Shown here: piece after piece, positions 23,765 to 35,619 of the stretch
How the letters are laid out: each line of letters opens with the position of its first letter
Numbering within the stretch: the stretch's first letter is position 1
Assembly: GCA_015698045.1 (NCBI GenBank)
Contig: BLAL01000286.1
Location: 372,001 to 436,000 of the forward strand
Direction: 5' to 3'
Source of the DNA: Rhizophagus clarus
Lineage: Eukaryota; Glomeromycota; Glomeromycetes; Glomerales; Glomeraceae
Length of the DNA: 64,000 nucleotides
Program-made: the position numbers and the translations under genes
Notes under the pieces: generated by a model
Database searches by the model: none
Told to the model about the DNA's origin: nothing
Seen by the model: only the letters and a program-made list of their open reading frames with translations

Positions 23765-24020
23765 GCCCTATCTATCCCTAGTGTCCGCTCATATCAATTG
23801 ATGGATTTGCATACACATTTGATGACACAGGTAAAGGCGAGGTCGGGTAATGTTCGAATTCACGGATGTCAATCGGTTCAGTATACGAAAGTTGCCCGTA
23901 TTTGCAAACTTTCGTTGATGATCTAGTATACATATTCGATGACAAAGAAAGATGTGAAATTGGGTAATGTTCGTATTCGTTGGTATCAATTAATGGTTCA
24001 ACATATGAAAGTTGTCCGTA
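23765..24020 (-). pseudogene. Fragment of a repeat-containing protein gene
   Basis: One minus-strand frame reads two copies of a roughly 42-residue unit: the first contains YGQLSYVEPLIDTNEYEHYP and the second YGQLSYTEPIDIREFEHYP, each followed by Ser/Leu-rich ISHLSLSSNMY or TSPLPVSSNVY. The DNA unit is about 127 bp and has diverged mainly at synonymous-like positions. This suggests the C-terminal part of a tyrosine-rich, probably disordered protein. No start or complete gene is visible; the family is not recognised. Confidence 0.4.
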
Positions 24021-24432
24021 TTATAATATATATGTATTTTACATATATATATATATTTATGGGATCAATAATTTTTATTTTTAATTACTATATTTATTAT
24101 ATGAATGAATATATAATTCAAATGATAGTTAAATTAATTAATAAATTTCAATTAATCAGAAATTTATAAATGTGTGTGTATTAATTTTCGTGGAATAATT
24201 TCAATCGAAGATTTTATGTTTAAATTTTGTATTTGGTTTGTAAAAAAAAAAAAGAAAAAACTGTTTTGTTTTGTTTTGTATTGTAAAAAAAATTTTAAAA
24301 ACTTTTGTTTTTTTTTTATTTTTGCTCGGAATTTTCAGGCTCTTTTTATAAGAAATTAGACGCGATATATATATAATCTGTAACGTAATTGTTGAATAAA
24401 ACAATCGAGATGATCAAATGTTACATATAAAT

Positions 24433-24463
<31 letters not shown>

Positions 24464-24877
24464 GAAGATAACTTCTTTTGTTCGTTAAAAAGATGCGTAA
24501 TTGTCTTCAACCAAAGACAATCATATTTGGATTATCAAAGCTGGCTTGCATCATTATTATTATAATTCACTTATTATTATTATTTATTATTATTAATAGT
24601 AATTTATTTTTAACATATTTTAGTATTTTTCTTTTGTCGAATTCTAACAAAGAATTGTTGATTTAAATTCCGAAAACAGATAATTAATAACTAATTTTCC
24701 AAAAATAAAATTTAACAAAGGAAAGGACCTTTTTTTGGAAAAAATGCATAACATCAAAGTAATACAATTTTGAAAGACAATTATTAAATTTTAACATGGT
24801 AACACTGATCCTTATTTGTCGAAAATGTTTGATGAGTAAAAACTTTTCGGATTTGACGGATTTGCAACTCCGGATAC

Positions 24878-24879
<2 letters not shown>

Positions 24880-24923
<44 letters not shown>

Positions 24924-25204
24924 TAATAATGAAAATTGTCGTTAATATTTTTCACTGGGCGCTGTAAAATTTTTCAAAAACACGATTGGGCGAACCATAT
25001 TTAGCACGATCAGAAAATTTCACGAGAATTATTGTAATTCATTTCTATCTATGTACTGTACAAATGAGGTTTGACGTAAAATTACATTTTTTTTTAAAAA
25101 AAAAATCCTTTGTTCGGATTATTAATCATGCAGATTAATAAAATTCTATTTTGCCGGTCGGTATTTTGTTGGTATTTTTATAAATATGCTACGATTACGT
25201 CTCG

Positions 25205-25243
<39 letters not shown>
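24880..25243. repeat. T40 tract and A39 tract in opposite sense, about 285 bp apart
   Basis: A 40-nt T run (24880-24919) and a 39-nt A run (25205-25243) face each other and could pair as one long A:T stem. Between them the sequence is AT-rich and carries a T9A10 palindrome (25087-25105). Possible origins are two oppositely oriented polyadenylated insertions or homopolymer expansion; lengths may be assembly-dependent. Confidence 0.6.
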
Positions 25244-25245
<2 letters not shown>

Positions 25246-25689
25246 ATAATACCAAATTTCTTTACTCAAAATTCAAAATCAATTTTATTTAATTTCGAAC
25301 TAAAAAAATCCTTTCCATATAAAAAATTTTGACAAATTCACTTAAAATTCAAAGAAAAGAAATCGTTATTTAAAATAAAATACACATTGAGTCGATATTT
25401 TAAATGATTTTATCGTTTTATCGAATTTCTACATGATGGCAATACAAAACTCTGTTAATATTGGATTATTAAATCTCTGTCTCAGACTTTATTTACTGAA
25501 TCGATATTTTAAATTCTTTATCGAATTTCTACATGTAAGGCTCATAATGGTACTTGCAGATGCTACAGAAAGCAAAATTTGTATAATTTTGGCAGATATT
25601 CATTACTTTATATACAAAGAATTCCTAATAGACATGGTCTTAAAAGGAATAATACGCTCAATTGATTCTATTAATAATAAAATGATTAA

Positions 25690-27466
25690 TAGGAAAGTTT
25701 TAAAATTTCCATTAAGCTGGACCTTTAGTTTGTTTAATTTTGAACGAAACCAATGAATGACGGCAACGAGTAGATGATCATCATCGGTATTGGAGAAATT
25801 TTCTAATCATTCACTAGACATATTTAAAGCGTTGAAATTATTCAGGGATCATCTTATTTGTTCAACCTAGCAGAGGATCTCATTTAAGAATCTACCAAAC
25901 CCTGTCAACTCATCGATTATTATTCATACGTTGATGATTAATCGATGATTGACATGGGACTTGGTTGAAAATTTAATCAATTTTCCACAATTGAAATTTT
26001 ACAATAGAAAATTTCAGAATCGTTCTGTCGAACGAAACCAATGGATGATGGCAATTAGTAGTAGATGATCATTATCAAAAAGCGCAAAGTGGCCAGTATT
26101 GGAAATTTTCTAATTATTCACATACTAAAGGCGTTGTTGAAATTATCAGTTCTAGAGTTGGGTTCAGATATCATTTTCAAGGATCAGCTTATTTGTACAA
26201 GAATTCTCAACCTAGCAGAGGATTTCATTTAAGAACCTACCAAATCCTGTTAACTCCGATTAAAAATCGATGATCAATTGATGACTAATTTGCATCGTTG
26301 ACATGGACTTAATTGGAAATTTAATAGGAAGAATATTAATTTTCCACAATTACAGGTTCTAAAGCTGGACCTTTAGCTTACGTAATTTTTGAAAGAAATT
26401 CGATGATAGAAAATTTTAGAATCGTTCTTTAAACGAAACCAATGGATGACGGCAATTTAGTTGACGATCATTATACAAAAAACGTAAAGTGGCCAATATT
26501 AAAGAAATTTTCTAATCATTCACTAGACATACTTAAGGCGTTGAAGTTATAGTTCTAAAGTTGGGTTCAGATATCATTTTTCAAGGATCATCTTATTTGT
26601 ACAAGAATTCTCAACCTAGCAGAGGATTTCATTTAAGAACCTACCAAATCCTGTTAACTCCGATTTTTAATCGATGATGATCAATTGATGACTAATTTGC
26701 ATCGTTGACATGGATTAATTGGAATTTTAATAGGAAAAATATTAATTTTCCGCAATTGCAGGTTCTAAAGCTGGACCTTTAGCTTATGTAATTTTTTGAA
26801 ATTAGTTGAAAGAAAATTCAAATTTCAGAAACTTTCTGTAAACGAAACCAATGGATGACGGCAATTTAGTTGACGATCGTCATACAAAAAGCGCAAAGTG
26901 GCCAGTATTATAGAAATTTTCTAATCATTCACTAGACATACTTAAGGCGTTGAAGTTATCAGTTCTAGTGTTGGGTTCAGATATCATTTTTCAAGGATCA
27001 TCTTTGTACAAGAATTCTCAACCTAGCAGAGGATTTCATTTAAGAACCTACCAAATCCGGTTAACTCATCGATTTTTAATCGATGATGATCAATTGATGA
27101 CTAATTCGCATCGTTGACATGGGATTTAATTGGAATTTTAATAGGAAAAATATTAATTTTCCGCAATTGCAGGTTCTAAAGCTGGACCTTTAGCTTATGT
27201 AATTTTTTGAAATTAGTTGAAAAGAAAATTCAAATTTTAGAATCGTTCTGTAAACGAAACCAATGGATGACGGCAATTTAGTTGACGATCGTCATACAAA
27301 AAACGTAAAGTGGCCAGTATTAAAGAAATTTTCTAATCATTCACTAGACATACTTAAGGCGTTGAAGTTATCAGTTCTAGAGTTGGGTTCAGATATCATT
27401 TTTCAAGGATCATCTTATTTGTGCGGAATTCTCAACATTGACAAGTTAATCGTAACGAGATTGTAA
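25690..27466 (+). repeat. Five-unit tandem array (about 400 bp) with exon-like cores
   Basis: The anchor AACGAAACCAATGGATGACG begins units at 25743, 26031, 26432, 26841 and 27253 (periods 288, 401, 409 and 412). Each unit carries the same coding-like block (DDGNLVDD.HTK, KKFSNHSLDILKALKL, LGSDIIFQGSS) and, in the inner units, QPSRGFHLRTYQI, then an intron-like stretch with TTCCGCAATTGCAG and VLKLDL. The last unit gives a 67-codon ORF (27263-27466). The Leu-rich segments suggest, weakly, an LRR/F-box-like protein whose exons were amplified. Earlier units contain interruptions, so a functional protein of five repeats is unlikely. The first unit is shorter and lies within or after a 107-codon frame (25433-25756). 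Confidence 0.75.
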
Positions 27467-28960
27467 AATTGTATCATCATATTTGTAAATAATTTTTTTC
27501 AACTTTATAAATAAATAATAAAAAAAAAAATGTATAAAAATAAATAATTTATTGTTCTTTTCCAGATTTGAAAATTTTATTAAATAATATTAATAATATT
27601 AGACTACTTTGTAAAATACATTTTTCACATATGAATTATATTGTAATTACTTTATTACCCCAGATAAATTGCATTCACTAAACTAATAGAAGAGAAACAA
27701 TATGTAATTCAACTCCTGCAAATTAAAAAATAACAACAAATATTACTTTACTATATACTAAATCATAGTAGTTATCGCGCGGAACCTTTAAATTCTCTGA
27801 AAGTATCCGGCGAAAGAGATCATCCAATAATTCATTAACAAGTATTCTCAACTTTAAATGGTCATAATCGATAACACTAAATTTGAAATTTTTTTTTCTT
27901 AAAAAATAATAATGAATAAAATTATGCGGATTGCATACAACAAATTTTTTCATCTTTTGTCCGAAATGCTGAATTTGTTGGACTTTAACTTTACAAAGGC
28001 TTACACAACGTTACGCATGACGTTATTGAAGATTAACCGTTAACGTCTTCATCTCCTCGATCTGTAGATCACTCATTGTGAATTATTAATCATTTGATCT
28101 ATTGAAATTTTAACCCATAAAATTTAATAAATGGATTCACACTGCAATCTTGTTATCGTGGGGCTCCTTAATTTCAGAACAAATCGTCGACTTAGTTCAA
28201 TAAGAAAGGATATATTGGAAAAATGTAATATAAAATAATGAGTCTGAATATCTTTACTAAAAATACGTAACTTAAAACTCTTACATTAAAAAATGTTAAA
28301 AATACGTGAATCTGACGCAAACCAAAAGAACGAAGTATCTAGAAATTTCATAGAATAATTTTTTACCATTTTATGAGTCTCCTTGTAACGAAAAAAATAT
28401 ATAATTTACATGCCCGTATTCAAAGCAAAGAAAATTTCGATTAATTTGCTAGCTCAGAACTTGGACTTGAATTATCGAGTCGGCATTTAGTAAAGCAAGT
28501 CGGTAAGCGACTAAGCGTGATCTAATACCAAAACATATTGATCACTGCATTGCGGGAAGAACGGGTAAACATTTACTATATAATATTTACTTTTTACTTT
28601 TTATTGATTTTATTTTATTATTAATATTATGTATTATATAGGAATAAAGATAATGTAGTTACAAATTTTAATTACTTCTAACTCATAAAGATTTTGCAAA
28701 AAACACTTAAAATATACATATATGGTTTATATATTATTTTATTTCTATATTTATAAATCGATAAATATGAAACCATTTTAATTGCAAATCTAAGTTTTAA
28801 GTTCAAGGAATGGTTTTTTGTACATATTTAATCTGTACCAATGTGAATACTTAAATCAGTACTATTAAATAATGTATATTTTCATAGTTACTATTCACAT
28901 TTATCGAATGAAACAAAGAAATCAAAATATAAATATATCAATAACAATAATTTAAAGACA
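27467..28960. other. AT-rich spacer without a supported gene
   Basis: No RNA gene or repeat family recognised. A 76-codon minus-strand ORF (27953-27723) with an ILVNELLDDLFRRILSENLK segment is amphipathic and could be a gene fragment, but cannot be supported further. The right part is the 3' flank of the SANT-domain gene. Confidence 0.35.
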
Positions 28961-28965
28961 TGAAA

Positions 28966-29707
28966 TTAATAGTGTCTATTATTTTCATTGTTATCATTGC
29001 TGCCGAAACCACCACTACCACTACCATCTCTTCTTTTTCTTTCTCTTCTTTCTCTTCTCTTTTCTAACAAAAAAAAGTTTATTAATTATTTTAAGAAATG
29101 ATTATTATCGTTATTATTTTAAGAAAATTACTTACTTCGTGCTCTTACATCGCTTTTTCTTCGCGTAATGGTGGCCGTATTCTTTGCAACATCATGTCGA
29201 GGTCGATTAACTAAAACAACATATATTGCATTAAAATATATGTTTATTATTTTAATGAAAATTCTATATGCTTACAGGGATCTTCCCAGAAACGTGTTCT
29301 AAGTTCGTCAAAAAACATTCTACTTCTCCTTTCCTTTTGATCATTAGTTGCATAAAGTTCCATATTCTGTAACATAAAATAATTCATTAATTAATATATA
29401 ATTGCCATATTATAATATATTTAAGTGTTTAATATTTACTCACGTTATATTGGATAACTAAATTATTAAATTTACGTTTACATTGCTTTCCCATGTAATT
29501 AGAGTTACAATAGTTGTTTAGTCGATTTGCGACATTATTCCAATACGTACGTCTCAAATGTCCAAATATATTCCAATATAACTACAAAATAATAATTATT
29601 TTTGTTTATTTGTTTATTGTTTTATCATTTATGAAGGAAATATTTACTTGATTGGTTGTTTTTCTTATATTAATTAAAGTATGGATTTCTTGTTGACTCC
29701 AAACCAT
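28966..29707 (-). CDS. Small trihelix/SANT-like (Myb/SANT-like) DNA-binding protein
   Basis: Five short exons (29707-29648, 29581-29444, 29366-29276, 29210-29136, 29063-28966) with GT-AG introns join in frame to 153 aa. Residues about 1-85 match a Myb/SANT-like trihelix pattern: start VWSQQEIHTLINIR, then RRTYWNNVANRLNNY, and GKQCKRKFNNLVIQYN, giving the three regularly spaced Trp/aromatic helices and the Q-C-K-K-N-L core. The C-terminal region is strongly basic (RARKKRRKRRKRKRR, a likely nuclear localisation signal) and ends in a Gly/Ser then Asn-rich tail (GSGSGGFGSNDNNENNRHY). Likely a nuclear DNA-binding protein; such domains occur both in transcription factors and in transposon-derived genes. 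All splice sites are canonical and the frame is intact, so it is probably functional. Start is the first ATG, directly before the SANT motif. Confidence 0.8.
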
Positions 29708-29823
29708 CGCTTATAAAAACTTGATAAAAAAAAAAAAAAAAAAAATGTTCGTTATAAAAAAAGAAAACTAATTTATTTTAAATAAATTTATTGAGTTCTC
29801 TAAAAATTATTTAATTTAATTTA

Positions 29824-30066
29824 TTATGTGAATGTTAACGCTTTTTTATAAGCCACAGTTATAATATTAATTTTTGTGGTAGCACGGCCGATCAACATTC
29901 GCGTTTCGCAACATAGCCACTCAACAGATTGATTAGATGCTGTCGGATTATATAGCGACGCAACGTCACCATTTTGGCAGATCTTGTGAATAAATTCGCT
30001 TAAAATCTTTACGTTGGAAAAAGAAAAAAAAAAGGCATTTTCAAATTTCATAATAATATAAACCAA
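29824..30066 (-). CDS. Unrecognised short ORF upstream of the SANT-domain gene
   Basis: An 80-codon frame whose second half (ILSEFIHKICQNGDVASLYN, then SVEWLCCETRMLIGR) looks protein-like, while the first part is Phe-rich and may be intronic. It could be an exon of a separate decayed gene or chance. No domain is recognised. Confidence 0.2.
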   Translation of the reverse strand: MVYIIMKFENAFFFSFSNVKILSEFIHKICQNGDVASLYNPTASNQSVEWLCCETRMLIGRATTKINIITVAYKKALTFT

Positions 30067-30069
30067 TTT

Positions 30070-31005
30070 CCAAACAATATTTTTTAAATATCAGTTCATT
30101 TTTTTGAAAAGAAAAGGATACAATTTGTTCATATTAATTATTATCTTTGATAATAGATACCATACTTAATTTAGGTTTTCTTTCTTAATTTTTTTTTTTT
30201 TCTAAAAAAAAAAAATAATTAACTAAATATAAGATGACATATGACCAATTCTGAAACGCTAATATGCATTGGCATTTCCGAAATGTAACATATTTCTAGA
30301 AATTGTCATTTGGAACAAGTAAATTAAAGTTCTAATAGCGTTTTTTATGAATAACAATTTATTGTAAAATTTTAAGAGATTGACATGTTTCACGCATGTT
30401 TGTTTATACATTTTAATTAGTGGATTCATCAAATTTTAAAATAGATAACATATAAAAAAAAAGGTTATTTTTTTGATCCCTATTACTTTTATAGAATTTC
30501 ATTACCTGAATAAGTTGCATTCAATATGCATTCGACGATCCTACTATTCTTTTTGTAATGCTTCTTATTAGAAGCCTATAACAACTTATAGAACATCTTT
30601 ATTAAGTCATGAAATTCTGAGACATGGGTTTGGCCTAAATTATGAAATTTAGTCCGGCCGGCGCTAAATCGCGTATGATCGACTAGATCACCATGTACTG
30701 TACTGTAGTTATCACTTAGCAAAGTAACCGGTAAGATGCTCCAACGTTCTATTGATGTAATGTGAGGGGCTTATGGAATATCGCATGCTTAAAAGAGAGC
30801 TATTGTATGGAATAATAGTAGGAATTTTTCCATACGTCTGCAAAACGAACGAATGTGATTACTCTATAGCGATAAACAACAAGACCTTCAATTTGACTAA
30901 CAGAAAATTATTTCTTTTATGGTAATTTGTGGAATTATTCAAACAACGATCGATTAGATATTTCTAAATGCATAATGCTATAAAATCATATAGAAAGTTA
31001 TCATT
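30070..31005. other. AT-rich spacer with GGCC-type palindromes
   Basis: No gene supported. It contains a T/A homopolymer pair near 30187-30216 and, near 30632-30675, TGGCCTAAATTATGAAATTT... with AGTCCGGCCGGCGC, a palindrome-rich motif resembling the GGCC boxes in other repeats of the window. Confidence 0.4.
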
Positions 31006-31009
31006 TTAG

Positions 31010-31850
31010 AATTTAAAGCTCTATCTCGTCGTTAGATTGCGATATGTAATCTGGAGGAAGTACTAAACTGATAATATCACGACTTGATTCCTTTGGTTGT
31101 TCATATCCAAAGACTTCTAATCTGAACATTTTCTTATTATGATGGTGTATATTTCTTGTTGCAAAACAAATTTATTACTACTATTAAAAGAAATCATCTT
31201 GTCAATAGCATTTAGGTTGATATTTGTGCTATAAGCTAAATAATCAAACATAAGTGATCCATACAAAATTTTGGTAATTCCGTCCTTCGTCTAGTTAAGA
31301 GTTTTTATTACTATCAGATAAAGTAATGATAGAAATAAATAGTTTTTTCTATTATTATAATTATTTTTTTTTTTTTTAAAAAAAAAACAATTTAAAATGT
31401 AATATCGAAAGATTTATTCAGATTGCTATTGTACTGTGCAATCAGTAATCACTGGACGGCGTTTAAAACTTGATGCGGCTGGACTCAGAAAACTCCGTAA
31501 AAATGCACTCCCATATTTGTAGTGCATATTCGGTCTTTTGGAACAAATTCTTACTATCTATCGCATGGCTCAATTTTATGGCGCGGTTGCAAAATTTTAT
31601 AATAAAATCATGTGGTTCGTGATCAAAACATTGAAATAACTTCGCCGCTTGAGTGTCAGATTATAAATAAGTGTATTGACGACTATCACAGATAAATCCT
31701 ACATCATCTAATATACGGTACATAAGCTGTAAATAAATTACATTTTTATCAAATTCTCCAAACAAAATTTTTTGACGTTATTTTTAGATCATAAAAACAC
31801 CCTAATTATTAAAGACATTCGATCGGAAAACAGAATTTCGTAAAATCGGC
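31010..31850 (-). pseudogene. Decayed unrecognised gene
   Basis: Minus-strand coding-like blocks: around 31700-31480 (ILDDVGFICDSRQYTYL, QAAKLFQCFDHEPHDFIIKF, EYALQIWECIFTEF) and around 31300-31020 (GITKILYGSLMFDYLAYST and FGYEQPKESSRDIISLVLPP, ending in a stop near 31020). Blocks are long enough to be coding remnants, but frames change and stops intervene. No domain recognised. A T14A10 tract (31364-31387) lies between the blocks. Confidence 0.45.
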
Positions 31851-32257
31851 GGTGATAATTATCTGCCGTAATTTCATTTGAAATATTCACGTAAATTTTG
31901 GTTATATTATAATATTAAACTCTATACGTTCATAATAAAAAGAATAAAAATAATGTTTAATTTATTTCTGATATTAAAGAATACTGTATAATAAATACTG
32001 TATACAGTACGCTCACGCTATGAATTTTTTCTATAAAATAAAATGAATAGAGTTTGAAACTGACCAAATAGTATTATTTTAGTACATTTTGACAATATAC
32101 TGAATAAATTTTACATATTGAATTGAATAAAATATATAATATAAAATCAAAATGAATGTTCTAGAATTTAAACTAAAAAGAAATGTTACGGTTTGTTACT
32201 CAAATTTCACTTCCACCACTATCACACTACCACGCTAGTTATCACCACTATAATCAC

Positions 32258-32506
32258 TTATCGTAAACAAGCGACGTTAAATTTTCTCGAATACGTCATG
32301 TTTGATTTTAATTTATGTGTCTCTTTAATTTCTTTTTGTTTTTCCGCACGTGCGCGAGATTTAGATTTTGATGGGAACACTTCATCAAACGGAGTATTGG
32401 AAAATTTGGAGTATTTTTGATTATCGCCATTCGTGTGTTGCTTTGGACGGTTTGTTTTTTGATCAAATCCTGTATAATATTCGTATTCGTGATATTTGTA
32501 ATCCAT
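32258..32506 (-). CDS. Small hydrophilic protein of unknown function
   Basis: An 82-codon ORF opens with MDYKYHEYEYYTGFDQKTNR and continues highly charged (SKSKSRARAEKQKEIKETHK). The Tyr/Glu/Lys/Asn-rich composition and near absence of Phe/Leu runs contrast with chance ORFs in this sequence. No domain recognised. The 3' half may be affected by an unseen intron. A plus-strand ORF (32193-32420) in the same place is Phe/Ser-rich and less convincing. Confidence 0.38.
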   Translation of the reverse strand: MDYKYHEYEYYTGFDQKTNRPKQHTNGDNQKYSKFSNTPFDEVFPSKSKSRARAEKQKEIKETHKLKSNMTYSRKFNVACLR

Positions 32507-32519
32507 TTTCTTTTAATTG

Positions 32520-33535
32520 AGTTGATTTTTTCTTTTTTTTGTTCGAGATGAAATTTGTTAAATTTGAAATTTTTTTTTTTTTTTTTGATAATTCAGAAAG
32601 TGAGAGAAAATTGTTCCTTTTAAATGTTTACGAAAAATATGATCAACGGAATTCTCACATTCTTAAAATTCGGAAAAATTCTGTTTATGTTTATCTAAAA
32701 TCGTTAACGTTAATGTGTGACTAAAATGGTAAACGGTAATCTGTTCGGTAAACATCTTTTGAGAAGATGAAAAGCTCCTATTACTTTCTTATTGATTTAA
32801 AAATAAGGAATAAAGTGAAAGAAAAAGAAGATTATAGAAAGAAAAAAAGAGGAAAATGAGAATGAAGAAAGAAAACAATGAAGTGAAAGAATGAAAAATC
32901 TAATAATAAATAATAGAATACGTAATTAAGCAGTTAGGCATTTGGCATCATTTGGCATCATTTGGCATAGATGGATTTTCTAACATAATGATATACTATA
33001 TTTAATATAGAAAGATAACACTAAATAGGTAATTACCCACGCAATTCTTTTTCATACTGAAAAATTTTAAATGCAATTTAATCTATATGTAATTAATTCA
33101 TATTATTTTCCCTTCAAAGCTTTTGTGACTTGTATTTTCGGTAATTATTGCTTTGTTTATGTTCATATTATAAATATATATGTATCTATAAAAGTGATTT
33201 TTTAACAAAAATAAGAGACAATAACAAAATGATCATCATCATGTGATCACGCGGAAGTTTTTTTCAACTCGTAAGTTTTATTTAGTAAAACGATAAACAA
33301 AAACACTTTTTTTGATTTGTTTTTCTGATTAAACATTGTATTTTAATTCGTAATTCGTGTAGAAATCGGTGCATCGCCTTAAATGTTCCAAATCTGCGTT
33401 TCTTACATAGATAAATGCATCAATTTTTAAACCAACTTGATCGCAGAATCAATCACGTGACTTGTATTTGCACATGTTCATATTAGCGTACGAATAAAAA
33501 TCATAATTTATTTATTCTTAATAAACTATTTTTGG
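32520..33535. other. Spacer with a short polypurine tract
   Basis: Contains T-rich runs, a purine-rich stretch at about 32810-32900 (AAAGAAAAAGAAG-type words) and a triplicated GGCATCATTT word near 32940-32965. An ATCACGTGACTTG box occurs near 33450. No gene supported. Confidence 0.4.
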
Positions 33536-35330
33536 TTTATAAATTCAGAGTAATTTTATAATGCCTTAACAAAAAATTGCAGATCCTTGGCCTAATTCTG
33601 GCCAGAAATCACGTGAAAAATTTCCTTTTTCGTGTTTTAAGCTCCAGAGGAAAGGAGGGTCAATATGTTTACTTTGGCGTTTAAATGAATTATGCAAAAA
33701 AATGCAGCAGAACAATATGATTTTCAAAGGCGTATTTCATGAGACTTTTTAAGATATGAATTTCTGTAAAAGGAACAATTAAAAGGAGTATATACATATG
33801 TATAATTATTATAAAAAATATGTTGTTTATTTTAGTAAATAATAAAAGTAATTGGTACAATTCGTATGTGAAACATAAAAATAAACGAATAAAATTGTTG
33901 CATGATTTAAACAATGAGTTTATTATATATGTACATACAAAATGAAATATTTATAGAAATCTTTAATAAGTTAATCAATGTTACAAATTCTAACATTCTG
34001 AAAGGGTTTAATTGTAATTCTAAAAAGAAAAATTGTTTATGTTTTCAGGAATTCCGGAACTCCAATGTATGTTGGCGTTTTAAAATGAGTCATCATCAAA
34101 AAAATTTTTTTTTTTTTCTTTAAAAAAACAATAAAATAAAGAATCTAAATAAAGTATCTTATCAAAAGAGAACAATATGAACCAATTCAGGTAAATTATT
34201 TCTTTTTTTTCCTTTAAAAGAAAAAAGATAACTTTGTTTTTTTTTTAAAAAAAAAAGGGCTTAAAATTTGCATCATCCAATTTGAAACTTTTCCTCTTTT
34301 ATTTTTATCATGATAGTATGATTATTATGGCGTTATAAAATTAACGGTGCCACGTAGATCATAATATAATCACATTATTTATTATCGTTTTTTTTTTAAA
34401 AAAAAAAAGATTTTTTATATTTATACAATTAATTACTTTATTTCTAATTATAACAAATCTATTTAACAGATTTAACGGATTTTTGCAACTGCTGATAATT
34501 ATCACGATTCAAAACTTTGATATGTGATAAAATTTAGTAACGGAGAATCTCTATCACAAGACAGACGATATAATCACATATACCTCGGGACATGTAAATA
34601 AATTTTAATTTACGCATTAGAAAGTAATAATATCTGAAGTTATAGTATCTAAAGTTGTAATATAATTAGATTTATTATTTTAATAAAAAGAGATGAATTT
34701 CACATTTTTTTTTTTCATAAAGATTTTTATATTTTGAAAAATAAATTAACTAATGTGATTTCATATTCGGAATTTAATCTGAAGTTTTTTTGTTCATATA
34801 GTAAATTTAGCAATAAAAGCAAAACTGAAAATAAACTTTGTTGTAGCATATTAATTATTTAAATTATTCGTGGAACAAAGATAAAGCTCATCACATACAC
34901 CTATTTTTGGTCCAGAAAAATACGCACGATAAAATGCCAGATGGACCGGTGTTTTATATACGGAAGATGGGAGGCAATCATTATAAAAAAGTATCAACAT
35001 AAGTGGGCAATAAAAGCAATTGCACATTTATTCAATGATATGAATATTATTAATATACATATTTTCTTGTCGTCTTAATTTGGAATTACGCGTCTTTTTT
35101 TAACACTGGGTCACATACCATTCATTATAATCATATTTTCGAGATCTATTCACAAAATATTATTGATGATTTTTGTATCGTGATAGAAAAAAAAATAATA
35201 AACCAAGAATTTACCTTTATTTCCATAAAAGAATCGCCGAAACCTGAAAAAAGAAAGACAATTGTTAGTAATGAAGACAAAGGAAAAACAAATGAAAATA
35301 GGATCGAATATCCAATCGATCTTCAAAGAG
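33536..35330 (+). repeat. Interspersed repeat family, copy B
   Basis: Second copy of the family at 13370-15365 and 57829-59885, in the same orientation. Its left end TTATAAATTCAGAGTAA is shared with copy C; its right end (AAGAATTTACCTTTATTTCC to AATGAAGACAAAGG) is shared with copy A. Internal T/A homopolymer pairs vary in length among copies. No conserved ORF; the minus-strand ORF at 33690-33914 has a counterpart in copy A but its frame is not maintained. Confidence 0.85.
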
Positions 35331-35610
35331 AAAGAGCGACTGAAAAAAGAAGCTGAGACCTAAAAAAGGAAAGATGAAAGTTAGTAATGAACATAAAAAA
35401 TTATAACTATCAGCTTTCTAAAAAGTGTATAATGATATTTAGATGAAAGAAAAGAGGAAGGAGAAGATGAAAATGGGGAAAGAGAATTGCAAAAGAGAGA
35501 GAGAGCAGGGAATGAGAGAGGGATAGGAGAGAATGAGAAAGGAAGGGTGATAAGAAAGGAAGGAGAGAAAGAAAAAAGGAAGGGAAGAGCATGAGAGAGC
35601 AAAAGAGGAA
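35200..35610 (-). other. Splice-signal modules and polypurine tract at the end of repeat copy B
   Basis: On the minus strand: TTACTAAC, a pyrimidine stretch and TTTTTTAG|GTCTCAGC (acceptor at 35360-35361), then a second TTACTAAC, pyrimidines and TTTTTTCAG|GTTTCGGCG, with a 29-nt core (35243-35215) ending AAATAAAG|GTAAAT. Upstream (35610-35430) the minus strand is almost purely pyrimidine; this produces Ser/Phe/Leu-rich ORFs that are not genes. The design matches the micro-exon-like arrays elsewhere. Confidence 0.5.
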
Positions 35611-35619
35611 GTTGTGTTG

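Noticed and set aside
25110-25292. ORF with poly-Lys
   Set aside because: Generated by the A39 tract.
28440-28570. Possible tRNA-like stretch with GC-containing stems
   Set aside because: No A-box/B-box combination or cloverleaf could be recognised; no tRNA or rRNA was found anywhere in the window.
35381-35602. Two overlapping Ser/Phe/Leu-rich minus ORFs resembling membrane proteins
   Set aside because: They lie entirely in a purine-rich tract; hydrophobicity reflects base composition.
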